NCBI GenBank assembly: GCA_016778305.1
Contig: JADHPT010000016.1
Coordinates: 1-33,205 of the forward strand
Length of the DNA stretch: 33,205 nucleotides
Direction of reading: 5' to 3'
Origin: Candidatus Poseidonia sp.
Lineage (GTDB): Archaea; Thermoplasmatota; Poseidoniia; Poseidoniales; Poseidoniaceae
Below are positions 24,192 through 31,389 of this stretch, one piece after another. Under the pieces are notes generated by a model, which had not been told where the DNA came from, made no database searches, and worked only from the letters and a program-made list of their open reading frames with translations. Position numbers and translations under genes: made by a program. Numbering within the stretch: the first letter of the stretch is position 1; every line of letters begins with the position of its first letter.

Positions 24192-25607
24192 ATGACGGCG
24201 AGCCTCGTCACCCCAGGAAGCATCATCGGCCAAGAAGGCCAACACGAACAAGGCGAAGGAACCTCAGTTCATGACGGCAACATCATCTCAACGGTGGTGG
24301 GTTACGTTCATGTTGATGGAGGGACCATCAACGTCACTGCCTCCAAACCCATCGTTTCGCCTGAAGTCGGAGACACGGTTCTTTGCGAAGTTGTGAAACT
24401 CGACGAAAAACACGGTGAGGCCATGGTCCTTTGCATCGAAGGCAAACCTGGCTCCATCCAACCCCAACACCTCTACGGACAATTTTTCGTCACCGGTTTA
24501 GTTGACAGATTCATGCATCAAACATCCGATGCACTCCGTCGCCGTGACGTGTGCCGTGCTGTGATTAAAGAAGTTGAACCGGTCGTCCGACTCGATTTCC
24601 GAGAACGTGATGACTGTGGCGTTCTTCACGCAATTTGCCCGCCTTGTGGCAATACCCTCGAAGCCCATCTCGACGGAGACTGGAACGTCCTCTGTGGGAC
24701 ATGTGGCTACCAATCATACCGTGCTCTTGCTGATAATTTCGGAGCAGGTTGGGCTGAACTTGACCAAGGCTCAAGCAGCCTCAACAATGCTGGAAAACGA
24801 TGGGGAGCCGCTGCTGAAGCCATGTTTGCTGAGGGGCCCGCAGGTCGTGCGACCTTCATCGCAGCAGATGTTCGAGAAGACGGTCGTGAGCGAACCTACT
24901 TCAGATTTGAAGGTCAAGCAGGCGGAGGACGTGGACTTCAACAACGTGCAGCACCAGGTACACGACTCTTCGTGGGCGGACTGCCTCGTGAAATCGGAAC
25001 GGATGAATTACGTGACCTCTTTACCAAACACGGCGAAATGACCGACTGCATCGTGCTCACCGATGACGCTGGTGTGAACCGAGGCTTCGGCTTCGTCACC
25101 TATGCTGACAAGGCCATGGCTGAAGCAGCCATCAGCGCTCTTGACGGACACCGCATCAATGGACGGCGTATCGGTGTTCGTGATGCTGATGACGACAAAA
25201 AGAAAGACAAGAAGCGAGAGCGAAAAGAGCCTCAAGGCTTGAAACTCTACATCGGTAATCTGCCCTTTACCACCACCAGTGAGCAACTCAACAAAATGGT
25301 CGGGGCTCATGCTACCGTCAACGAAGTCATCCTGGCAACCGGGCCGGGCGGCAAACCCAAGGGCTTTGGATTTGTATTCATTCAAGAAAAGGACAAGGGT
25401 GAAGCAGTCGTCGGTGCGCTCAACAACAGCGAAATTGACGGCCGCCGTATCAAGGTCGACATCGCCGAAGCCAAAGGTGGCAAAGGTGGAGATCGTGGCC
25501 GAGACGCAAACAAGGGCGGAAAGTCCTCCCGAGAAATGCAAGCGCTCCGAGAAGAAGAAGAGGGTGGAAAGAAGCGAAATCGCCGCTCTCGCCCTAAGAA
25601 GGATTGA
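24192..25607 (+). CDS. csl4: Exosome subunit Csl4 fused to two RRM domains
   Basis: 471 residues from the ATG at 24192 (ATG 24183 is possible; AAAGGA lies just upstream). Residues 1-~185 match archaeal Csl4, the RNA-binding cap of the exosome. The N-terminal barrel begins LVTPGSIIGQ, an S1-type domain covers ~60-140, and a zinc ribbon is formed by Cys149, Cys152, Cys168 and Cys171. After a ~70-residue linker come two canonical RRMs. RRM1 (257-333) has RNP2 LFVGGL and RNP1 RGFGFVTY. RRM2 (349-426) has RNP2 LYIGNL and RNP1 KGFGFVFI. They are separated by a basic segment (KKKDKKRERK). The tail is Gly/Lys/Arg-rich. Archaeal Csl4 is normally ~180-200 residues, and RRMs are rare in archaea. The frame is continuous, so this is a true fusion. 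A frame start at 23823 overlaps the methyltransferase and is rejected. Confidence 0.9.
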   Translation: MTASLVTPGSIIGQEGQHEQGEGTSVHDGNIISTVVGYVHVDGGTINVTASKPIVSPEVGDTVLCEVVKLDEKHGEAMVLCIEGKPGSIQPQHLYGQFFVTGLVDRFMHQTSDALRRRDVCRAVIKEVEPVVRLDFRERDDCGVLHAICPPCGNTLEAHLDGDWNVLCGTCGYQSYRALADNFGAGWAELDQGSSSLNNAGKRWGAAAEAMFAEGPAGRATFIAADVREDGRERTYFRFEGQAGGGRGLQQRAAPGTRLFVGGLPREIGTDELRDLFTKHGEMTDCIVLTDDAGVNRGFGFVTYADKAMAEAAISALDGHRINGRRIGVRDADDDKKKDKKRERKEPQGLKLYIGNLPFTTTSEQLNKMVGAHATVNEVILATGPGGKPKGFGFVFIQEKDKGEAVVGALNNSEIDGRRIKVDIAEAKGGKGGDRGRDANKGGKSSREMQALREEEEGGKKRNRRSRPKKD

Positions 25608-25632
25608 AGGGGCAGGTTGCCTCGCTTCCTCC

Positions 25633-27423
25633 ATGGTTGAACCCTCCGAACCGACATGGTTGGTGCTGGACGGGTACGAAGATGAACCTGCAGCCTTCGG
25701 CGTACCGCCCTATGTTGGCTTTCACATCCGCTACGTCTGCGGCGTTTTGGAGCAACACAAGATCCCCTACACCTACATGACCATCGATCAGTTCAGACAA
25801 CAAAAGCGCCAAGATCCCGAGGGTGTGAACCGATGGATCAGCGCTCAACTCGGTTGTATTTGCATCGCAGGCGCCGTCGTCCCTGGGAAATATTTGCGGG
25901 GTGCACCGATATCCCTACGAGAAACTCAGGAGTTGATTCGAAGCCTGCCCTCTGGCATGCCAGCTCTTTTTGGAGGATGGGCCATTCGAGGATGGAAGCA
26001 ACAAGGATGGACGCCGCTACGAGCCAATCTTTTCCTCGCCGTTCAAGACACAGACGCAACGCTGAATCACTACCTCACCAAACACGAATGGAAACATCAG
26101 CGACGTACGGCGGAACAGTGGACTGCTTGGGCGCACGCTGGCGCTACCAGTCAGGCAGTGACCCTCCATCCGGATTTGGCGACATCCGAACGGCCAGGCC
26201 CGCTCACTTACGAAGTGGAAGTCTACCAGGGATGTGTACGCTACAAACGCGGTTGTAAGTTCTGCATTGAACCAAAAAAGGGCGTTCCAATATGGCGTAC
26301 GCCTGAAGACATCATCCAAGAAGTCAAACTCGCTCATGATTCTGGAGTTGAACACGTGCGTTTGGGTGGTATGACCGACACCTATACTTACATGGCAGAA
26401 GGTGTGAAGGAACTTGAATATCCAGTTCCAAATCCAGAGCCGATTGCCAAATTGCTTCATGGTCTGCGGGATGATGAGCGGCTTGGAATTCTGCACACCG
26501 ACAACGGCAACCCTTCCATCATCGCGGAAAACCTTGAGCCTTCTGAGGCGATCACCAAGACGCTTGTCGAAACCCTATCCGATGGGGCGGTCCTCTCGTT
26601 CGGTTTGGAGTCAGCGGACCCGAGCGTTCACGAAGCGAATTGGTTGAATTGCGATCCGGCCCAACTGAAATCAGCCATTCGTTTGATCAATCAATACGGG
26701 CGAGAACGCGGGGCTCGTGGTTTGCCCAAACTCCTTCCCGGCCTCAACTTCATCGCTGGCCTCAACGGTGAAACCAAGGCTACCTACGGCATGAACATGG
26801 ACCTGCTACGAGAAATCCGCTCGGAGGGGCTTTTGCTTCGTCGAATCAATATTCGTCAAGTTGAGGGCGAGGGTTTCCAGGAGATTCCTTCAGATGCATT
26901 CACGGCCTTCAAGACCGAATGTAGAGAAGAGATTGACCGCCCGTTGCTCGAAGAATTATTTCCCTTAGGCGAAACCCTACGAGACATTCATTGGGAAGCG
27001 CACGACGGGCGTACACGGCTTCCTGCACACCACGAGAAACAGCACACAGAACAGGCTGTTCGCGGGAAAGCAGGGATCACTTTTGGACGTCAAATTGGCG
27101 CCTATCCAATCCTCATCGGCGTGAAATACAAAATCCCTCTCGAAACTCAATCTGACATTATCATCACCGGCCATGGTGCACGCTCTCTTACCGGGGTTGA
27201 ACGAGGCCTCAACCCCACAAGCATCACAGAAAAACAGCTTGCAGCAATTCCTGGCATCGGCGATAAAACAGCGTGGGGCCTCATCAGTGCCCGTGTACGT
27301 TCGCAACGAAAGAAGGGCGACCCCTTTCCCTACGAGAGCGTCGAAGAATGGTTCAAAACTGCAAAAACACCCTATCTGGAAGCATTTGAGCCGTTCTTTT
27401 CGGAAATTATGCGTGTTGAATAA
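25633..27423 (+). CDS. COG1031-type radical SAM protein with C-terminal helix-hairpin-helix
   Basis: 596 residues from the ATG at 25633; longer frames reaching 25279 overlap Csl4-RRM. The N-terminal ~180 residues form a Rossmann-like domain (WLVLDGYEDEPAAFGVPPYVG, CICIAGAVVPGKYLRGAPI). The iron-sulfur motif is GCVRYKRGCKFC (Cys201, Cys208, Cys211), a CX6CX2C spacing in place of the usual CX3CX2C, as I recall for COG1031. The barrel continues with HVRLGGMTDTYTY, ILHTDNGNPSIIAENL and LSFGLESADPSVHEANW. The C-terminus has a helix-hairpin-helix, LAAIPGIGDKTAWGLISAR (~536-554), which commonly binds nucleic acid. The function of the family is not known; an RNA- or DNA-directed reaction is suggested by the HhH and by the RNA-processing neighbours. 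It starts 25 bp after csl4. Confidence 0.85.
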   Translation: MVEPSEPTWLVLDGYEDEPAAFGVPPYVGFHIRYVCGVLEQHKIPYTYMTIDQFRQQKRQDPEGVNRWISAQLGCICIAGAVVPGKYLRGAPISLRETQELIRSLPSGMPALFGGWAIRGWKQQGWTPLRANLFLAVQDTDATLNHYLTKHEWKHQRRTAEQWTAWAHAGATSQAVTLHPDLATSERPGPLTYEVEVYQGCVRYKRGCKFCIEPKKGVPIWRTPEDIIQEVKLAHDSGVEHVRLGGMTDTYTYMAEGVKELEYPVPNPEPIAKLLHGLRDDERLGILHTDNGNPSIIAENLEPSEAITKTLVETLSDGAVLSFGLESADPSVHEANWLNCDPAQLKSAIRLINQYGRERGARGLPKLLPGLNFIAGLNGETKATYGMNMDLLREIRSEGLLLRRINIRQVEGEGFQEIPSDAFTAFKTECREEIDRPLLEELFPLGETLRDIHWEAHDGRTRLPAHHEKQHTEQAVRGKAGITFGRQIGAYPILIGVKYKIPLETQSDIIITGHGARSLTGVERGLNPTSITEKQLAAIPGIGDKTAWGLISARVRSQRKKGDPFPYESVEEWFKTAKTPYLEAFEPFFSEIMRVE

Positions 27424-27457
27424 TTTTTTATTCATGTAGAGTTATTGTTATTTTTAC
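27424..27457 (+). promoter_or_regulatory. A/T-rich promoter of the repeat surface protein, probable leaderless start
   Basis: This is the most A/T-rich short stretch noticed in the window. TTTTTTATTC at 27425-27434 lies 24-33 bp before the ATG at 27458, the archaeal TATA distance for a transcript starting at the start codon. No Shine-Dalgarno precedes that ATG. The U-run directly after the radical SAM stop could also serve as its terminator. Confidence 0.45.
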
Positions 27458-30400
27458 ATGGAGCGGCAGAACAAAAAGGCGGGAGCCCCCCGAATGACCA
27501 TGAACAACCGTACTGCTTGTGGATTCGCTCTTCTCCTTCTCGTCCAAGCGATGTCTGCTGCCCTCTATGTCGTACCGATGGATACCAAGCAGGAAGAATG
27601 GCAGGGACCCGTTTTAGAAAGCGGTGCACGTTCAAATAATTCGAGTTCAGGTTGTGGCTACGACGTCAATTATACCTCGATGAACACCTATGCCCCGACC
27701 TATGTACTTTCAACCAGCACCATCAACGTCTACATCAATACATATTGTGACCTCTTGAACACCTCGATGTACCTCACTGCCTCATTAGCAAATCAAAACA
27801 ATGGATCTACCTACACCGTTGCCAATGTAACCTACAACGGCAGCAACGTATCCTTCAGTGGCAACTGGAGCATCCCCGCCTCCTCGTTAGGAGTGGGCAA
27901 TTACACCTTAACATCCACATTGAGGTATTATGATGGCTCGACCTGGCCCACGATTGAAACCAACACGAATAATTTCTCCATCACCGCCCCGGTTACCATT
28001 CCGTGTGGAGTTGACCCGAATTCTGCCTCCGTCTATGCTTACTCGCATTATGGAAGCTATGAAATCGGACTTAATTTCACGGGTACCATCTCGACTTACT
28101 GTTCAATTACGAACTCAACCATGGTGCTTGATTGGACCATTCGTTCATGGACGACCAACGCATCCGTTGATAGTGGTTCTTTCAACTGGACCGCTACCAA
28201 CACCTACGAAAGCCACAATGTTACGTCTACCGCACTCGCATCGATGGGTATAGGCAACTATAGTTTTGAAGCCACGTTGAGCTGGTACAACAACTCTTCA
28301 ATGTCGCTTGAAGTGCTTGACCTTGACTCAGATTCCTTCTTCATTTACAACAATACAAATAGCGGCCCTGGCAGTCTTGGATGCGGTTATGACCTCAACT
28401 TTACCGACGTGTTTGCATACGCGCCCTATTATGGAATTGCGAACCAATCCATTGACACGATGATGTATGTTCAATGTCCGATGTACAATTCGTCAATGTT
28501 GCTGAATTATTGGATTTACGACGGCAGCAACGTCACCTTGGACTCTGGGAATTACTCATGGACGGCTTCGTCTAACGGAACCACGCACTATTGGAATGCT
28601 ACATCGCTACCCGTGGGAAATTATACCTTCCATGTTGAACTCTATTCAAACGGTAGTTATGTTGCCAGCAACAGCGATGGATTCACCGTCATCAGCAACA
28701 ACAGTGGCGGTGGTGGAAATAACGGTGGCAACCAAACCTCGCCATGTGGAAACAACGTCAATTATACCTCCGTGTACGCATACGCCCCTTTCACGGTGAT
28801 GGAAAATCAATCATTCACAACCTCAATGTACGTGAATTGTGAAATCACGAACGCCAATATGTTCCTCGACTATTATATCTTCAATACGAATTATTACACC
28901 GTTTATTCCGGTAACCAATCATGGTACGGTACGGCCAATCACTCAAATTTCACAGGGTCCGTATTTGGACTCGCTGCGGGCAATTATACCTTCCATGCAG
29001 ACCTCTATGTCAACGGGACCCTTGTTGACAGTGATTCTGATTCCTTCGTGGTCTATGCCAACAACAGTGGCGGAAATAATACCGGAGGAAACGGCACTGG
29101 TAACAACAGCATGTATGACGTTGCCCATTGCTTGCACTTGAGAAATATCAGTGTTGATTCGTCATATTATGTCTCTGTCGATCTCGAGAACAGTTGCAGC
29201 ATCGATATCCATTATCCAGGCATTAACGCTACAACCAACGATGCGGGAGTTTCTGGCCTCTCCGATACTTGGTGGTATCTCCTCTGGGCAAACGGCACCT
29301 ACAACTCAGGTTGGCAATTATCATTCAGTTCAGCGGTTCAGAACAATACGCTGATCACACTGAACTTTAATGCTTCAATCCTGAACTGTGGCCCGAACGG
29401 ATACCATGCTTGCCCGAACTCAATGAATTCAAGCTCATCTTTCCAGTTCACCTACCTAATAGCGAGTGGAAATAACACAGGTGGCAACAATACAGGTGGA
29501 AACAATACCGGTGGAAACAACACTGGCAACAACACCGGCAACAATACCGGCGGTAACAGCACTGGCAACAACACGGGCGGCGATAATTACCCAGAGATTT
29601 CTTCAGTGTACTCTCATCTCGGGAATTACAGTTCGTCAGATGAAATAGATCTGAATTGGATTGCTCGTGATCTTGAGAGCTTCAGAGGCTCAAACCCTGG
29701 ATATACGCCATTGTACAACGTGACAGTAAATGTTAGAGGAGTAAATCCGATCAGCCAAGCATATACAACTCCTGCATTATGGGAAAATTTCACTACATTT
29801 ACAGCAGGAGGAGCTAACTTCTCTAATGGGACATTCTATGTCCCGGCAAATTATCTATCCACTGGTTGTTACTATGCTACATTCGGACTCTATCAAGACC
29901 CGAATGCATCTATTGGAGTAGATTCGTTCCAATGGGACTTTGGAATAGGATTCTTCATTGGTGTAAATGCGCAATGCTCGGAATTTGGTTGGGGTAATGG
30001 AACATCTGAAAACAACACTGGCGGCAACAACACCGGCGGAAACAGTACCGGTAACAACACTGGTGGTAACAATACCGTCCTCGATGCAGACGGTGATGGT
30101 GTCCTGGACGCTGACGACCTTTGTCCGAACTCAACCCCCGGCGTGAGCGTTGATGCAACGGGATGTGAGGCAACCGTCCAACCTGTCAACAATCCTCCTG
30201 CAGTGACCAGCGTGACCATTACACCTTTGATTGCCACCGTGGACGATACGCTCAATTGTAGCTATTCAACAACCGACTCAGACGGGGATGCAGTGACAAC
30301 AATCGTCACATGGGCTGTGAACGGCACCATTATCTCGACTGGTTCAGACACTCTCACGGGTGGTTTCGGAGTTGGCCAAACCGTCGCCTGTTCAGTTGTG

Positions 30401-30574
30401 GCAAGCGATGGCGCAGCCTCAAGTTCACCATTTATCTCAACGACTGTCATTCTCCCATCGGGTTCTGATGAACTTGTTGAAGACGCAGGTGGACTCCTGC
30501 CCTCCCTCAGCATGATGGGAACCTTGGTCGCCATCGCCTTCGGTGTAGGCCTGAGTCGTCGCCAAGACGATTGA
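27458..30574 (+). CDS. Repetitive Asn/Thr/Gly-rich surface protein with TSP3 repeat and C-terminal anchor
   Basis: 1038 residues. A signal peptide follows a basic n-region (hydrophobic CGFALLLLVQAMSAALYVV, ~22-40). Four tandem domains of ~115-125 residues follow. Each opens with a CG(Y/V/N)-type motif near an NYTS/NFTD segment, has a second Cys about 40 residues on, and ends in a GNYT(F/L) motif. Next are a Cys-containing domain, a NNTGG-repeat hinge (~671-709), a separate domain (~710-848), a second NNTGG hinge, a thrombospondin type 3 calcium loop (DADGDGVLDADDLCP), and an Ig/PKD-like domain. The C-terminus is a hydrophobic helix SLSMMGTLVAIAFGVGL followed by SRRQDD, the shape of an archaeal sorting/anchor signal. 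NxS/T sequons are very dense, so heavy N-glycosylation is expected. ATG 27494 and 27500 are alternative starts. Confidence 0.9.
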   Translation: MERQNKKAGAPRMTMNNRTACGFALLLLVQAMSAALYVVPMDTKQEEWQGPVLESGARSNNSSSGCGYDVNYTSMNTYAPTYVLSTSTINVYINTYCDLLNTSMYLTASLANQNNGSTYTVANVTYNGSNVSFSGNWSIPASSLGVGNYTLTSTLRYYDGSTWPTIETNTNNFSITAPVTIPCGVDPNSASVYAYSHYGSYEIGLNFTGTISTYCSITNSTMVLDWTIRSWTTNASVDSGSFNWTATNTYESHNVTSTALASMGIGNYSFEATLSWYNNSSMSLEVLDLDSDSFFIYNNTNSGPGSLGCGYDLNFTDVFAYAPYYGIANQSIDTMMYVQCPMYNSSMLLNYWIYDGSNVTLDSGNYSWTASSNGTTHYWNATSLPVGNYTFHVELYSNGSYVASNSDGFTVISNNSGGGGNNGGNQTSPCGNNVNYTSVYAYAPFTVMENQSFTTSMYVNCEITNANMFLDYYIFNTNYYTVYSGNQSWYGTANHSNFTGSVFGLAAGNYTFHADLYVNGTLVDSDSDSFVVYANNSGGNNTGGNGTGNNSMYDVAHCLHLRNISVDSSYYVSVDLENSCSIDIHYPGINATTNDAGVSGLSDTWWYLLWANGTYNSGWQLSFSSAVQNNTLITLNFNASILNCGPNGYHACPNSMNSSSSFQFTYLIASGNNTGGNNTGGNNTGGNNTGNNTGNNTGGNSTGNNTGGDNYPEISSVYSHLGNYSSSDEIDLNWIARDLESFRGSNPGYTPLYNVTVNVRGVNPISQAYTTPALWENFTTFTAGGANFSNGTFYVPANYLSTGCYYATFGLYQDPNASIGVDSFQWDFGIGFFIGVNAQCSEFGWGNGTSENNTGGNNTGGNSTGNNTGGNNTVLDADGDGVLDADDLCPNSTPGVSVDATGCEATVQPVNNPPAVTSVTITPLIATVDDTLNCSYSTTDSDGDAVTTIVTWAVNGTIISTGSDTLTGGFGVGQTVACSVVASDGAASSSPFISTTVILPSGSDELVEDAGGLLPSLSMMGTLVAIAFGVGLSRRQDD
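29468..29586 (+). repeat. NNTGG-coding tandem repeat, upstream hinge
   Basis: An imperfect 9-15 bp tandem repeat of the type GGCAACAATACAGGTGGA encodes NNTGGNNTGG-type glycine/asparagine hinge with a sequon in nearly every unit. Synonymous third positions differ between units, so it is not a very recent slippage product. Confidence 0.85.
30008..30078 (+). repeat. NNTGG-coding tandem repeat, downstream hinge
   Basis: A second, shorter array of the same unit in the same frame and orientation, starting about 420 bp after the first ends. It separates the codon-atypical domain from the TSP3 loop. The two arrays are direct repeats and could recombine. Confidence 0.85.
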
Positions 30575-31389
30575 GCACGAAGCACTATCAAACCCTAACG
30601 GGTCGCAGTCGTGTGAGCGTCGTTGAGCAATTGATGGACGCTGCTCAGCGGTTGTCGACGATCTGTGATGAAGCGATTCCAAGGCTCGAAAAAGGTGGTC
30701 ATGTCGCCCATGCGACCAATCCCTTGGATTATGCATGGTCGCACCATGAACAATACATCCAACAGTGGGGGGGCTTGGGGGCGAAGACATTGCTATTGGG
30801 TATGAATCCAGGTCCGTGGGGCATGGCACAAAGTGGTGTCCCATTTGGATCAACTGAGATGGCCAGGACCTTTCTCAACATCGACGAGCGCTCGCTTCTC
30901 ACCCCTCCTAACGCTCATCCCAAGCGGCCGATTGTGGGATTGAGTCTTGAACGACAGGAGGTATCAGGCCGGCGTCTGTGGGGACTGATGAAAACCCTGT
31001 ATGGCACACCTGAGGCAACGTTTTCCAACATCTTTGTCGTCAACCACTGCCCGCTCCTCTTGCTTGGTGAACGTGGCCAAAACATCACGCCCGACAAATT
31101 ACCCAAGGCTCTGATCGAACCCGTGTTGGAAGCCTGCGACGATCACCTTCGTGAGGTCGTTAACATCTTGGGAATCAACCGGATTGTGGGCGTGGGAGCC
31201 TATGCTGAAAAGCGTGCTCGGCGCGCCTTTAACACCGGTAAAACGGGACCTGGAGAAACCGCTAATGGACGGCAAATCAAGATCACTGCATGCTGGCATC
31301 CGAGTCCAGCCAGCCCACTTGCAAATAGAAACGAAGGGGCCGATTGGCGTGAAAATGTTACAAATGTGCTCAAGGAAATGACGGGGTGA
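30571..31389 (+). CDS. smug1: SMUG1-family uracil-DNA glycosylase
   Basis: Up to 272 residues. SMUG1 (UDG family 3) removes uracil and oxidised pyrimidines from DNA. The match is strong: NPLDYAWSHHEQYIQQW (50-66), catalytic motif GMNPGPWGMAQSGVPFG (77-93, with Asn79), LLTPPNAHPKRPIVGL, EVSGRRLWGLMKTLYG, VNHCPLLLL (158 = uracil-contacting Asn), GVGAYAEKRARRAF, and motif 2 HPSPASPLANR (His243). The vertebrate enzyme has closely similar blocks in the same order. The start is unclear: TTG at 30571 overlaps the upstream stop (TTGA), GTG lies at 30613 and ATG at 30634. The last two keep the whole catalytic core. The stop overlaps the acyl-CoA ligase ATG by one base. Confidence 0.92.
   Translation: MSTKHYQTLTGRSRVSVVEQLMDAAQRLSTICDEAIPRLEKGGHVAHATNPLDYAWSHHEQYIQQWGGLGAKTLLLGMNPGPWGMAQSGVPFGSTEMARTFLNIDERSLLTPPNAHPKRPIVGLSLERQEVSGRRLWGLMKTLYGTPEATFSNIFVVNHCPLLLLGERGQNITPDKLPKALIEPVLEACDDHLREVVNILGINRIVGVGAYAEKRARRAFNTGKTGPGETANGRQIKITACWHPSPASPLANRNEGADWRENVTNVLKEMTG

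Noticed and set aside
25279-25632. A 118-codon N-terminal extension of the radical SAM protein
   Set aside because: It would overlap the RRM2 and tail region of Csl4-RRM out of frame; the extension is Ser/Lys-rich and lacks family similarity, while the ATG at 25633 starts at the conserved domain.
29468-30078. Regularly repeated short units that could be mistaken for CRISPR
   Set aside because: The units are in frame, variable at third positions, code NNTGG hinges, and the sequence between arrays is one coding domain without unique spacers of constant length.
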